Position numbers and translations under genes: made by a program. 56,905 bases of DNA from positions 1-56,905 of IMG/VR virus record IMGVR_UViG_3300037434_000034, one strand, 5' to 3'. Shown here one piece after another: positions 1 through 8,636 of this stretch (positions are counted from its first letter, which is position 1; the number at the start of each line of letters is the position of its first letter). The stretch comes from a virus. The notes beneath the pieces are model-generated. The model made no database searches. It was not told where the DNA came from and worked only from the letters and a program-made list of their open reading frames with translations.

Positions 1-2131
1 CTCCCGATGCTGCATTTATTTCATAGCTGATGGGGATCACCCTATTTGCGACTGCCGAATAGGGGGTAAGGCTTGCCACGTAGGCAACACTACTGTCGGG
101 TGAGGTAATTGAGATCACACCACCCGAAATATTTATCGGGTACGTACTGGTATATGTCGTTGGGGCTGTTCCGCTTGATGCCGATGTTACCCGTCCTTTA
201 GAATCTACAGTAACTGTAGAATAGGTATATGTGGCAGGTGAGGCGTTTACGGTAACTATCGTGGGGTTTGGATAAGACCCCGTTAAATCACCTCCTGCTG
301 TACCTGAGGGTGCCGCTGTAATGGTATTGTTTGATCCATAGGTAATAGGGGTAGCGTTAACACTTGTTGCTGTAGTGGCGTTTGTACCACCATATCCTAT
401 GTCTAATTTAGTTCCCTGCCATGTACCAGTCCCAATAGTTCCTACACTTGTTAAAGAAGAGGTTACCACAGTCGGGTTAAGTGTCGTTGTTGTTAATGTA
501 TTCGCTGATGCTGTTATAGTATAAGCATTACCCGTTGTCATTGGGGTAGTATTTACGGTTAGTGTTTGTGCTGCCGGAGCGATGTTAACAGTAGTTACCG
601 ATGTTACTCTACCTTGCGCATCTGTAGTTATTTCAGGTATCGTCGTACTACTTCCATAAGTTCCAGATGTTCCTACAGACGGCATAGATATCGTACCGGA
701 TGTAGTAATAGTTCCTCCAGATAACCCAGTTCCTGCTGTTATGCTAGTTACAGTACCACTTGCAGGGTTTACCCAAACATATCCAGTTCCACCAGTATTA
801 ACTTCAAGCATTTGGTTCGCACTACCAATGGGTATTTCTCCATAAACTGTCGATGAAGTTGCATAAGGAATAGCATATTGCGTTGTAGTTGATTTATTCA
901 ATCCTCCATTTGCTGTAGGTAAAATTCCTGTAACGCTAGTAACCAAAGATACAGGGGCAACATTAATAGCTTGGGTCATTGTATTATATGTCAAACCTGT
1001 TCCTATTTGTATCTCCTGATATGCTGTAGTATTACCAGAACCTAAGAGAACTTCATTAGTTGATGCTGGTTGTAATTTAGCATAAGTTACTGCATTATTA
1101 GCAATATCCCCTGTAACAACTTGTCCCCAGGATGGATTACCTGAAGCATTGCCGTGTAAAAGAGTTGTATTAGTTCCCTGATTATTAAATAATGATGATG
1201 CTAATATAGGACTAAAATATGAAGGAGCACCGGATGACGTTCCCCCTAAGATAGTATTGGCTGATATTGGAGTTAGTGAATAAGATATGACAGGGGTAGT
1301 CGTACTTGTTGTTACAGATGATGTAAATACCGGAGATAAGTTCCCGGATGAAACACTTGTTACTGTACCAGATCCACCTGATGTTATACTATATGATGTT
1401 ACTCCGGTTATTTGACCCTGAGCATTTACCGTATACCCAGGTATAGAAGTAGAACTACCATAAGTACCGGGAGTTACAGTAGTATTGGTTATAGCTACTG
1501 AATAAGAAGGTGTTCCAGATAAAGATTGCGAAGTATTACCACTTACCGTTATACCATTACCTGCAGTCACATTCATACTTCCTATAGGAGTAGCACTGAT
1601 AGTATTGTTAGACCCATAAGTTATAGGTGTAGTATTGATACTTGTTTGCACAGAGCTATTAGTTCCCCCATTAGCAATAGGAAGTATGCCAATAACCCCT
1701 GTAGTTAATGGTAATCCTGTTTCGTTAGTACCAACTAAAGCAGATGGGGTTCCTAAGTTCCATGTTCCGGGTAATATACCATTGGTATATAACGATAAAA
1801 CTGGTGTAGTTCCTCCAGTGCTGTTTATCTGGTTAGTAGTTCCGGACACACTAGTTACTCCACTCCCTCCCCCACTACCAGTATACCATGCCCCATTAGA
1901 ATAGTAGTAAAAAGTATTGTTGCTGCTATTTATATAAACCAGGCCATTTGTAACCCCATTACAAGATAAGGTTCCTACAGAAGGAACTGATGCATACACA
2001 GGTATACCAAGACCTAAAGAAAACGTTCCTCTATTCCAGGTATTACCATAGTTAGAAGAAGGCAAACAAGGTTGCTGCCCCTTTACAAAACAGGATATGA
2101 AAAGTAATATGATAATTAAGTAGTATCTCAT
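1..2131 (-). CDS. Tail fibre-like repeat protein with signal peptide (partial, runs off left edge)
   Basis: I read this frame directly: it opens with ATG at 2131, overlapping the previous gene's stop (TAATG), and stays open to base 1, giving at least 710 codons with the C-terminus missing. The first 20 residues, MRYYLIIILLFISCFVKGQQ, look like a Bacteroidota Sec signal peptide. The rest is low-complexity and rich in Gly, Ser, Thr and Asn. It carries recurring motifs such as GTVTSV, TYGSSTxIP and TPITYGSNNTI, typical of beta-rich trimeric fibre shafts. It is last in the visible tail operon, which suits a receptor-binding or appendage protein. A signal peptide is odd for a phage fibre. Alternatives are a secreted or surface-displayed adhesin. 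Fibre-like architecture is fairly sure; the exact role is inferred. Confidence 0.75.
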   Translation of the reverse strand, partial: MRYYLIIILLFISCFVKGQQPCLPSSNYGNTWNRGTFSLGLGIPVYASVPSVGTLSCNGVTNGLVYINSSNNTFYYYSNGAWYTGSGGGSGVTSVSGTTNQINSTGGTTPVLSLYTNGILPGTWNLGTPSALVGTNETGLPLTTGVIGILPIANGGTNSSVQTSINTTPITYGSNNTISATPIGSMNVTAGNGITVSGNTSQSLSGTPSYSVAITNTTVTPGTYGSSTSIPGYTVNAQGQITGVTSYSITSGGSGTVTSVSSGNLSPVFTSSVTTSTTTPVISYSLTPISANTILGGTSSGAPSYFSPILASSLFNNQGTNTTLLHGNASGNPSWGQVVTGDIANNAVTYAKLQPASTNEVLLGSGNTTAYQEIQIGTGLTYNTMTQAINVAPVSLVTSVTGILPTANGGLNKSTTTQYAIPYATSSTVYGEIPIGSANQMLEVNTGGTGYVWVNPASGTVTSITAGTGLSGGTITTSGTISMPSVGTSGTYGSSTTIPEITTDAQGRVTSVTTVNIAPAAQTLTVNTTPMTTGNAYTITASANTLTTTTLNPTVVTSSLTSVGTIGTGTWQGTKLDIGYGGTNATTATSVNATPITYGSNNTITAAPSGTAGGDLTGSYPNPTIVTVNASPATYTYSTVTVDSKGRVTSASSGTAPTTYTSTYPINISGGVISITSPDSSVAYVASLTPYSAVANRVIPISYEINAASG

Positions 2132-2739
2132 TAGTATGCTGTAATTGTATATGTCTCTGTTGTGTTAAATAATCTTCCTCCAAGTAATGTAATACCTCCT
2201 GTAGTGCTATTGAAAGAATAGTCTACAGTATTAGTTAACGGTCCATATCCCGAAAGTTCTATAGATACTGACTTACCTTCCAGTAATGGTAATCCTGTAG
2301 TACTGTTAATCGGTAAAAATGTACTAGACCCATTAATAGGACCACCTACATTACCTACAGTAAATTGTTCTATAATCAATGATGAAACAGGAGTATTAGG
2401 TGAAGGTAAAACTACCTGAACACTTTGTAAGTTAACATTCTGTATAGGGTTATAGCAACCCTTACTCTCATAGGCACTATCTACCTGGGGGAATGGCGAC
2501 CCTCCATAAACAGGATAAGCAATGATATTTACGATAGTATTCTGTGCAATTTTACAAAGAGTGTTTTGACAATCAGATTCTTTCTGCCAATCAGCAAGTA
2601 CTTTCTTTCGATTAATAGCATAATAGGAAACAGGATCATAACCAACCTTAACCCCCCATTCTCCTGCCATATACATAGCAAAATAGAGACTGGTGTAGTC
2701 ACTGTTAATTGATCGTAACTCTTTCCTATAATTATCCAC
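2131..2739 (-). CDS. Virion-associated protein, probable tail/fibre assembly
   Basis: A 202-residue protein with a GTG start that overlaps the upstream Cys-rich gene by 8 nt. The N-terminal third is charged and helical (MDNYRKELRSINSDYTSLYF). It has a short Cys pair (DCQNTLC). The C-terminal half is beta-rich, with runs such as NSTTGLPLLEG and FNSTTGGITLLGG that resemble the fibre gene immediately downstream. Tight coupling to that gene (TAATG) suggests co-translation and a shared structure, for example a fibre adaptor. No family recognised. Confidence 0.6.
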   Translation of the reverse strand: MDNYRKELRSINSDYTSLYFAMYMAGEWGVKVGYDPVSYYAINRKKVLADWQKESDCQNTLCKIAQNTIVNIIAYPVYGGSPFPQVDSAYESKGCYNPIQNVNLQSVQVVLPSPNTPVSSLIIEQFTVGNVGGPINGSSTFLPINSTTGLPLLEGKSVSIELSGYGPLTNTVDYSFNSTTGGITLLGGRLFNTTETYTITAY

Positions 2740-2944
2740 TGTTTCTATTCTTTAAAAGTTGTTCTATACTTTGTATCAAACTCTGTTGCATACTAACGTT
2801 TTGTGTACTTTGTACTATAGCTTGTGAACTTCTTTCTACTCCTGTGTAGCACTTACTACAGCATTTAATTCCTGAACTGGTAGTCATTTCTCTACAACCT
2901 GTACAACTGCAACAATCAGTTCGGCAACTCGGACACAATGCCAT
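2732..2944 (-). CDS. Small cysteine-rich protein, likely metal-binding
   Basis: A 70-residue protein whose N-terminal half holds nine cysteines: CPSC, then CCSC and C in the next few residues, then CCSKC. This suggests one or two zinc-ribbon or knuckle sites. The C-terminal half is Gln/Ser-rich and helical. It lies between two virion-type genes and overlaps the downstream one by 8 nt, so it is probably co-expressed with the tail module. No family recognised. The function could be structural (metal-stapled adaptor) or chaperone-like; both are guesses. Confidence 0.55.
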   Translation of the reverse strand: MALCPSCRTDCCSCTGCREMTTSSGIKCCSKCYTGVERSSQAIVQSTQNVSMQQSLIQSIEQLLKNRNSG

Positions 2945-2947
2945 ATA

Positions 2948-3511
2948 CTAATAATTTACACAATTTGGTTTACGCCTACTCATCTTTTCCATAAGAGCCA
3001 ATGCATAACGGTATTGATTAATACCGTCTTCGCACTGGTGTTTATCATTCACATTTACCTGTCCACTGATTAAGTAGTTACGTATAGTATCTATATTCTT
3101 AAGATAATACTCTGTTTCTGTATCAGGTAAACAATCCCCGAGATCAACTTCACACAAAAGATGGTTTAGCCTATTTATAGCATGGGTGATCCTAAGGTAT
3201 TGATACTCTACCCATACCTGAGTATTGGGGGAAACAGAATATCGCAGGTTATATATGCCATCTGGCAGATTAGGGCATATATCATTACATCCCCCGGGAG
3301 CAGCTACTCCTATAGTACAGGCATTAAGTACTAAACGAAAGTTCTGTTGGGTAATACTGATTATAGTAGGTGTGCCATAACCAGGAGGGGTTATCTGTAG
3401 GTTCTGACAGGTTACAGGAATATTAGCAGCATATATAGAAATATCCTCTACAATGAAAATACCTTCATTGTATACCGGAGGAACTTCAAGTTGTAAGATA
3501 TGTTTTGCCAC
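2948..3511 (-). CDS. Virion/tail structural protein (hypothetical)
   Basis: A 187-residue protein. The N-terminal part is beta-rich (LQLEVPPVYNEG, SISITQQNFRLVL-type strands). A four-Cys stretch (CTIGVAAPGGCNDIC) and a WVEYQYLRI strand follow. The C-terminus is helical and basic, ending near MEKMSRRKPNCVNY. It lies downstream of the 438-residue structural gene after a terminator-like hairpin and 3 nt upstream of the Cys-rich gene. A tail or ring component is plausible from position. I do not recognise the family with certainty. Confidence 0.6.
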   Translation of the reverse strand: MAKHILQLEVPPVYNEGIFIVEDISIYAANIPVTCQNLQITPPGYGTPTIISITQQNFRLVLNACTIGVAAPGGCNDICPNLPDGIYNLRYSVSPNTQVWVEYQYLRITHAINRLNHLLCEVDLGDCLPDTETEYYLKNIDTIRNYLISGQVNVNDKHQCEDGINQYRYALALMEKMSRRKPNCVNY

Positions 3512-3529
3512 TATTTTTAGAAATTAAAA

Positions 3530-3560
3530 GAGGGAAAAGGAGTTTTTATCCTTCTCCCTC
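3530..3560 (-). terminator. Hairpin terminator-like element
   Basis: A 12-bp inverted repeat (3530-3541 with 3549-3560, one mismatch, 7-nt loop) lies between the genes ending at 3581 and starting at 3511. The A-rich plus-strand sequence just below 3530 gives a modest U-tract on the minus-strand transcript. It could act as a partial terminator or RNA stabiliser. Confidence 0.5.
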
Positions 3561-3580
3561 TGTTTATAAATACTTACTTT

Positions 3581-4897
3581 TTATATAGTCTGTAACTGTA
3601 TAAAGTTTGCAGATAACGTCAAACAGCTATTTATCAAAGTGGTAAATGGTGTGATCACCGTACCTGTTGGGAAATAGATTGTTATTGCATACTCATCATT
3701 ATCTGTAACAGACTGGCTATTATATGGGCGGAATACGTTAAACTTTAGATACAAACTATCGTATAGACCCTGTAGAGCAACATTAGGCATAACCCAATCA
3801 TCCTCAATAGTCCTCATCCTTAAGCTACCTACCCATTGGTTATCGGGGAAATCCTCTTGTTTGTACCTATTCCACTCTATTAAGTTACGGGCAACTTGCT
3901 GACCTATACCACGAACCTGTAAAGGAGCAGTAATCTGTGTCCACATAGTAGGTACTGATGTATCAATAGTAGTGTTTATTACACAAGGATCAGCAGTTTG
4001 TGAGAACAATGAACCTTCTACGTAAAGCGGTTCTATTGTATATAGATCAGTTGGAGAGAAAGTACAAGTCCCAAAAGTGGTCTGTACATATGCTACAGTT
4101 ATCTGTAACCCCGCAACAACAGATATAGGATTAGATGTATTAGGTACATACGCACCTGCATTTAATACAGCAGTCTGTAATGCGGCGTTACCTGGAGTAC
4201 CTGGAGGCGGTGTACCATAAGTACCTGCAGTTGCCCTAATCACATCATATGCAGAGAATACTTCTACTGCTGTACCTGCTGATGTTTGTATGAATACCTG
4301 GGGATAGATAAAGCTGGTTTCATAAGGATCTTGTGTAATACCATCCTTCCACTGCAACATTACTGATGCAGCATCCACATTACTGGTAGTGCAGCCAGAA
4401 GTACATCCTGTACCGCAACATCCTGAAAATGCTGTAAATGATTTATAATATTGATGGTTCAGAAACTGGAGAGCAGGAGCACCAAGTAACTCTAACTGAA
4501 ATTGATAGGTAGTACCACACTGGAAAGCTGGCCCTACTGTAGAACCAGAGGTAAGATTCCAACCAAATACCGATACCTGATTTTGAGGTGCCTGTGCTTG
4601 GGTATAGATAAAGGCAGTTACCCTGGACCAATCTATGATCTTGGTATAGTCAGGTTCTTGTAAACCCCCCCATAGCGGAGTAATCTGATCTATTAAATGC
4701 CATGACCCAGAAGCAATGATACATGGTGTTAAAGTAGCTGCACTAATTGCAGTACCATAAACTCCTGTTTGCGGGGGGCATGTAAATATACCAAGTTGCC
4801 CTTTGGTAAGAAGATCTGTAGTTCCTGAAGTTGTGTAGTTAACAGTGTTGCTAACTGGGTTGTTTAACAGGTACGGTTGAAAACTATCTGGTAGCAT
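3581..4897 (-). CDS. Large virion structural protein, probable tail component
   Basis: A 438-residue protein rich in Gly, Thr, Gln and aromatic residues and short of Lys, as in extracellular beta-structured virion proteins. A compact Cys cluster (FSGCCGTGCTSGC) lies near residue 160. The C-terminal region is more ordered, with VRGIGQQVARNLIEWNRY and a WVGSLRMRTIEDDWVMP segment. It starts its own transcription unit: the upstream intergenic region carries the motif pair also found before the scaffold-like gene. Tail tube, sheath or head-fibre roles are all possible; the family is not recognised. Confidence 0.6.
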   Translation of the reverse strand: MLPDSFQPYLLNNPVSNTVNYTTSGTTDLLTKGQLGIFTCPPQTGVYGTAISAATLTPCIIASGSWHLIDQITPLWGGLQEPDYTKIIDWSRVTAFIYTQAQAPQNQVSVFGWNLTSGSTVGPAFQCGTTYQFQLELLGAPALQFLNHQYYKSFTAFSGCCGTGCTSGCTTSNVDAASVMLQWKDGITQDPYETSFIYPQVFIQTSAGTAVEVFSAYDVIRATAGTYGTPPPGTPGNAALQTAVLNAGAYVPNTSNPISVVAGLQITVAYVQTTFGTCTFSPTDLYTIEPLYVEGSLFSQTADPCVINTTIDTSVPTMWTQITAPLQVRGIGQQVARNLIEWNRYKQEDFPDNQWVGSLRMRTIEDDWVMPNVALQGLYDSLYLKFNVFRPYNSQSVTDNDEYAITIYFPTGTVITPFTTLINSCLTLSANFIQLQTI

Positions 4898-5046
4898 GTG
4901 TATATTGTTTTAGCTTTCATAAAATTAGTATTAAGTTCTATCCCCGATATGAATAGTTATTGAAAACACCTTACAAATATTCATCCCATTACTAAAAATA
5001 ATTCAGTTTTAGTAGTTATCTTTAATTCTTAATCAAGAACATAAAA
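4898..5046 (-). promoter_or_regulatory. Intergenic region with shared late-promoter-like motif pair
   Basis: This 149-nt gap between a plus-strand and a minus-strand gene holds ACACCTTACAAAT (4966-4978) and ATCCCATTACT (4983-4993). Near-identical blocks precede the scaffold-like gene (14215-14227 and 14251-14261). On the minus strand they read TGTAAGGTGT and AGTAATGGGAT. A shared phage late-promoter or activator site is inferred. The spacing differs (4 versus 23 nt). Confidence 0.4.
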
Positions 5047-5496
5047 ATGAGAACTAAAGCAAAATATGAAGGAAAGCATTTTGGGCTGTTAACTGTAATG
5101 GAATGTTTAATAGATTCTGATGGTAAGAATAAAGGAGGTGTATGGTTATGTAAATGTAAGTGTGGTGGGACTATCAGTCTTGCAGGGTATCGTTTACATA
5201 ATAGAGATAGCTGTGGTTGTCTTACTAAAAAAGCTACTGAGATACGGGCAAAGAATAATAAAAAGCCCCAGGAGGAAAAAGATATCACAAAGGCATATAG
5301 TAATTACAAAAGAAAAGGTGGAGAACTAACTAAGGAAAAATGGTTAAAAGCTATTAAAAAACCCTGCATCTTTTGTGCAAGCACTTTACTTAGGACAGAT
5401 ACTACAATATGCAATACCTGTTTCACTATGATGGGAAATCTTTCAGAAAATAAATTCCTGGAACAGGTTAAGATAATAGCGAAAGTTAGTTGTTAA
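5047..5496 (+). CDS. HNH-type homing endonuclease-like zinc protein, probably degenerate
   Basis: A 149-residue protein and the only plus-strand gene inside the left structural arm. Residues about 8-60 match the DNA-binding zinc domain often found in phage HNH homing proteins: FGLLTVMECL, then WLCKCKCGG and SCGCL. A second Cys cluster (CIFC, CNTC) follows near residues 108-127, where an HNH core would be expected. The DH...N...H residues of an active HNH site are not visible, so the nuclease may be decayed. Its 3' end overlaps the tail of the convergent gene at 5486 by 11 nt. Orientation against the operon suggests a mobile insertion. Confidence 0.55.
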   Translation: MRTKAKYEGKHFGLLTVMECLIDSDGKNKGGVWLCKCKCGGTISLAGYRLHNRDSCGCLTKKATEIRAKNNKKPQEEKDITKAYSNYKRKGGELTKEKWLKAIKKPCIFCASTLLRTDTTICNTCFTMMGNLSENKFLEQVKIIAKVSC

Positions 5497-6193
5497 ACTC
5501 AGCATTTTGAGAAAGTACTTGCTTCTTGTTATAGTTATCTAAGTCCATAGAAAGAATAGCAGCAGCATCATCTATGATCAGTTCTATAACGTTATCCGGT
5601 AATTCACAAAGAACATCTACCGTAGAAGTAGTACCGTCATCAGGATTAGTAGCACCTGCTATTTGTATATGTACAGGTCTGTGATAGTAAATAACTAATG
5701 GGTCTACTATATTAAACTCATCATTGGTCCATATCTTAAAAGTATTCCCCATGACAGTCGAAAAGGTAGTTGCCCATGCGTAGGAAGGTTGTCTATTAAC
5801 ATCAGGGAGATATGTATCTACATCGGCCTCATTACCTTCATAGATAGTCAACTGTCTTGGGGGGCAAGTATTACAACTATCTTGTGCACAAGCACTGATT
5901 CTGCACCATTCCAGGTAATCAGTAGGGAATAAATCAGACTGCCAGTATAATCCTTTATCGGTAAAGTTACCTGTCCAGGTACTAAGTAAACATTGCAGAT
6001 CATCTATTCTTCTGGTAGATGCCTCTGCTCCTGTTTTTGTCTGATTTATTCCCTCTAATTGTCTCCTGACCCATTCATCCATACCTTTGTTAAAAGCCTC
6101 TATTTCCATAAAGGGTTCAAGGTTAGCATAATCGAACGAACTCAATTTGTTCACCCGCTGCTCCAATTTCAGTTGAATGGTCTGGTTGGTCAT
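5486..6193 (-). CDS. Putative head-tail connector / ring protein
   Basis: A 235-residue protein whose start overlaps the stop of the upstream gene (ATGA type). The N-terminal part is helical and acidic (MEIEAFNKGMDEWVRRQLEG). The middle has a Cys cluster (CAQDSCNTCPP) and aromatic beta segments. The C-terminal helix, PDNVIELIIDDAAAILSMD, resembles the last helix of adaptor proteins that dock on a portal. Size and position between capsid and tail genes fit a ring or adaptor protein of crAss-like phages. This is inference from shape and context. Confidence 0.5.
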   Translation of the reverse strand: MTNQTIQLKLEQRVNKLSSFDYANLEPFMEIEAFNKGMDEWVRRQLEGINQTKTGAEASTRRIDDLQCLLSTWTGNFTDKGLYWQSDLFPTDYLEWCRISACAQDSCNTCPPRQLTIYEGNEADVDTYLPDVNRQPSYAWATTFSTVMGNTFKIWTNDEFNIVDPLVIYYHRPVHIQIAGATNPDDGTTSTVDVLCELPDNVIELIIDDAAAILSMDLDNYNKKQVLSQNAEFNN

Positions 6194-7287
6194 TATTCTC
6201 TCCAGTGGCGTTCAACTTCCTTATCTAAACTAAGTTGAACAGATTCATTAAGTTTGTTTTTCAAATATTCTACTATATCTTCTATAGTCCTTCCCATAGG
6301 AACATCCATCTTGAGATAGTATAATTGCCCATCCCCTTTAGGTTCGATAAGATGCATTTCTGTAGCATCTTTAACAATAGCTCTTACACGTAATGCGTCT
6401 ATCGGCATATCGTAGTAATCGAGAAATCTCTGAACAGTTACCCGGGTATCATGTTCTACAGTTTTACCATCCAGGTAATTACACACATCGTCATACATCT
6501 GATCTGCAGGAGTATAGTTAGGACCACCTTTCTTGTACATAGATGCCCCCGATGTAGCAGTAAGTTTAGCTATATAAAATAGTTTATTCTGGTCATTGGT
6601 TAACATGGTGTCCATATACCCGCCAGCCTTATTACGTAGTTTCTTAAACTTCGTTTTGATATCTGAAGTTTCTTCTGGTTGGTCCAGATAGAAATTATAC
6701 CCAGGTTCATTAATAGCTATCTGCATAGAGGGGGCTACTAATGATAATCCACCCGCTTCTATAGCATGAAAAATAACAAGATCGTGAGGATTAGTAAGAT
6801 CAAGTTCTTTACCATCATTACTGATCTTCAACTCTACTTTATCCCAGTAAGTCTCAATACGATCACCTTTAGCATCAAACTTATCAGGTCCTGTACTATT
6901 AAAAGTAGTTACCTTCTTCCAAAAATCATCTTCCGGAGTACCATACTTTTCAAAACAGGTCTCCTTGGAAACATCATAGTTATTAGCTATGGTATTTTCC
7001 AGGTATGTAACAACCTCACGTATGCTTCTGATCTTTGCTCTTTTTTCAGCATCTGGCAATCTTTGTACCTCTGCAGTTTTTTCATCAAGACCTGTGATAT
7101 AGGTTTTGTAACCATTCTTTTCTGTAAGTCCAATGTGGTCATACTGAAATGTACCGGGGAATAATGCTTCCCCATACTTTTCAAGACCCATCTTCTCCTC
7201 TCCTGATGAATAAGGCTTAATGGCTATACGACCTCTTACCCTATTGATCTTTGGGGCTTTTAACTCTTCTAATTCTAAGTCAGGCAT
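6193..7287 (-). CDS. Virion protein of unknown role, downstream of lysis cassette
   Basis: A 364-residue protein beginning MPDLELEELKAPKINRVRGR. I chose the ATG at 7287 over a TTG nine codons upstream because only the former is a normal start. The protein is charged, mixed alpha/beta and lacks membrane segments. Recognisable stretches include YGTPEDDFWKKV and YKKGGPNYTPADQMYDDV. It overlaps the connector-like gene by one base, so the two are probably translationally coupled. Possible roles are a stabilisation or internal virion protein. No family assigned. Confidence 0.55.
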   Translation of the reverse strand: MPDLELEELKAPKINRVRGRIAIKPYSSGEEKMGLEKYGEALFPGTFQYDHIGLTEKNGYKTYITGLDEKTAEVQRLPDAEKRAKIRSIREVVTYLENTIANNYDVSKETCFEKYGTPEDDFWKKVTTFNSTGPDKFDAKGDRIETYWDKVELKISNDGKELDLTNPHDLVIFHAIEAGGLSLVAPSMQIAINEPGYNFYLDQPEETSDIKTKFKKLRNKAGGYMDTMLTNDQNKLFYIAKLTATSGASMYKKGGPNYTPADQMYDDVCNYLDGKTVEHDTRVTVQRFLDYYDMPIDALRVRAIVKDATEMHLIEPKGDGQLYYLKMDVPMGRTIEDIVEYLKNKLNESVQLSLDKEVERHWRE

Positions 7288-7346
7288 AAAGTAATAATTT
7301 GGTTTGAAAACCAAAGGTATAACGGATTATTTTATTATACAACTAT

Positions 7347-7769
7347 TTAAGTTGTTGCTGGTAAAAATAATTGCTGAACATCATCAATATATTCATCGAT
7401 AGTTTTTACACTACCATCAAGAATACTGGTAATCTCTGCAGCAAGATGATGAAGAGCACCATTAAAGATGGTGGCATCACCTACAGCATTTTTAAGATAA
7501 GGAGCAACACGATTAAGTACTGCTATGATCTCATTCAGATAAGTAGTACCATTTGGTAGTAAAGAAGCTATTTCTGTAACAAAAGGACTTTCCAGGTCTG
7601 CAATAACTACGGGTTCTATAGTAGTTGCATTCTGTACAAGATTAGCAAACTTATCTACTATATTCGTAGCAGATAGAGTAATGTCTACAATACCTGTATC
7701 TACCTTTTGTTCCAGGTTCGCTAATTCTGTCTTAGCATTAGTAAGGAGTGTTCTGAAATTGATTGACAT
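7347..7769 (-). CDS. Helical hypothetical protein
   Basis: A 140-residue, largely helical protein with amphipathic repeats (MSINFRTLLTNAKTELANLE, TIDEYIDDVQQLF). It has no Cys, no membrane helix and no signal peptide. It lies between the candidate spanin gene and the virion gene at 6193. It might be a minor virion or lysis-timing protein; the sequence does not decide. Confidence 0.55.
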   Translation of the reverse strand: MSINFRTLLTNAKTELANLEQKVDTGIVDITLSATNIVDKFANLVQNATTIEPVVIADLESPFVTEIASLLPNGTTYLNEIIAVLNRVAPYLKNAVGDATIFNGALHHLAAEITSILDGSVKTIDEYIDDVQQLFLPATT

Positions 7770-7795
7770 ATATTTAATTTTTAAGAGTTAACTAT

Positions 7796-8380
7796 TTAAT
7801 TTTTCTTTTTTCTACCCCATACTATCCATCCTAGTAATACCCCCACTAATATGCCACCTACCCATCCTATCCAGGGCACGGAGAATAGAGAAACACTTAC
7901 GGAAGTACTACCTTTAACATCTGTTTTGACATTACTCTTTTTGGCAGAAGATGAATCTATATTAGACCTTTTATGATCATTAATAGTTATATCCTTTTTA
8001 TCAAACTGTAATTTAAAGGTTGTGTCACGAACTACCAAGTTAAGAATAAGTTTACCATGATCGTAAATAGCAACTGCAGTTGCATTTTGTACGTTCTTAA
8101 CTGCTCTTAGGGGTTTAGAACTATACGTAATTACCCCGGTAGAAATAGTAATAACGTTAGCAGTTGTTGTATCAGAACCGTTAGAACCAGTAATACCAAC
8201 TGTAGTATCTGCAGTCTCCTCTTGTATATGAGTAGCTTTTTGATCATCTACTTTTGCTTCTACAGCCTTTTGTGTATTATCAGTTACCGTTGCTGTAACA
8301 TGGGAACTGTGAGAAAACTTTGCTCCTATGCACCCCGAGAGTAGACATAAGATAACTGAGATGTAGAATAGTTGTTTCAT
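7796..8380 (-). CDS. Candidate unimolecular spanin (u-spanin)
   Basis: A 194-residue protein. The N-terminus is a lipoprotein signal, MKQLFYISVILCLLSGC, with lipobox LSGC at residues 14-17, so Cys17 would be lipidated and placed in the outer membrane. A charged, Thr/Val-rich periplasmic region follows. Near residues 165-188 comes a single transmembrane helix (WIGWVGGILVGVLLGWIVW), ending in a basic GRKKKN tail that should stay in the cytoplasm. Lipobox plus C-terminal membrane anchor is the defining layout of u-spanins, which fuse inner and outer membranes in the last step of lysis. It sits beside holin-like genes. No sequence family is recognised; the assignment rests on topology and context. 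Confidence 0.65.
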   Translation of the reverse strand: MKQLFYISVILCLLSGCIGAKFSHSSHVTATVTDNTQKAVEAKVDDQKATHIQEETADTTVGITGSNGSDTTTANVITISTGVITYSSKPLRAVKNVQNATAVAIYDHGKLILNLVVRDTTFKLQFDKKDITINDHKRSNIDSSSAKKSNVKTDVKGSTSVSVSLFSVPWIGWVGGILVGVLLGWIVWGRKKKN

Positions 8381-8399
8381 GTTATAGTTGTTTTGTTTA

Positions 8400-8636
8400 T
8401 TATATTATTTTATGTTTTTCCATTTCTGATATAATCATTTCCCACTTTTCTTTACTGTCATATTCGTACAGTATTGTTGCATCCTTCGTTTGAATCTCAA
8501 TAGCATAATATGTCCTGTCTACCTGCCATGATTGAAACGATTCTATATCTCTTTTGATAGACATTTGAATTATTCCATCGAATTTTATTCGGAATCGATC
8601 AAATGTTGTTTCAGAAGTTATCGTCATATCACTCAT
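8400..8636 (-). CDS. Small hypothetical protein in lysis cassette
   Basis: A 78-residue soluble protein. Alternating strands (RFRIKFDGIIQMSIKRDIES, YYAIEIQTKDATILYEY) and a C-terminal helix suggest a small PH-like or beta-barrel fold. Its start overlaps the stop of the gene upstream. Function unknown. Confidence 0.5.
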   Translation of the reverse strand: MSDMTITSETTFDRFRIKFDGIIQMSIKRDIESFQSWQVDRTYYAIEIQTKDATILYEYDSKEKWEMIISEMEKHKII

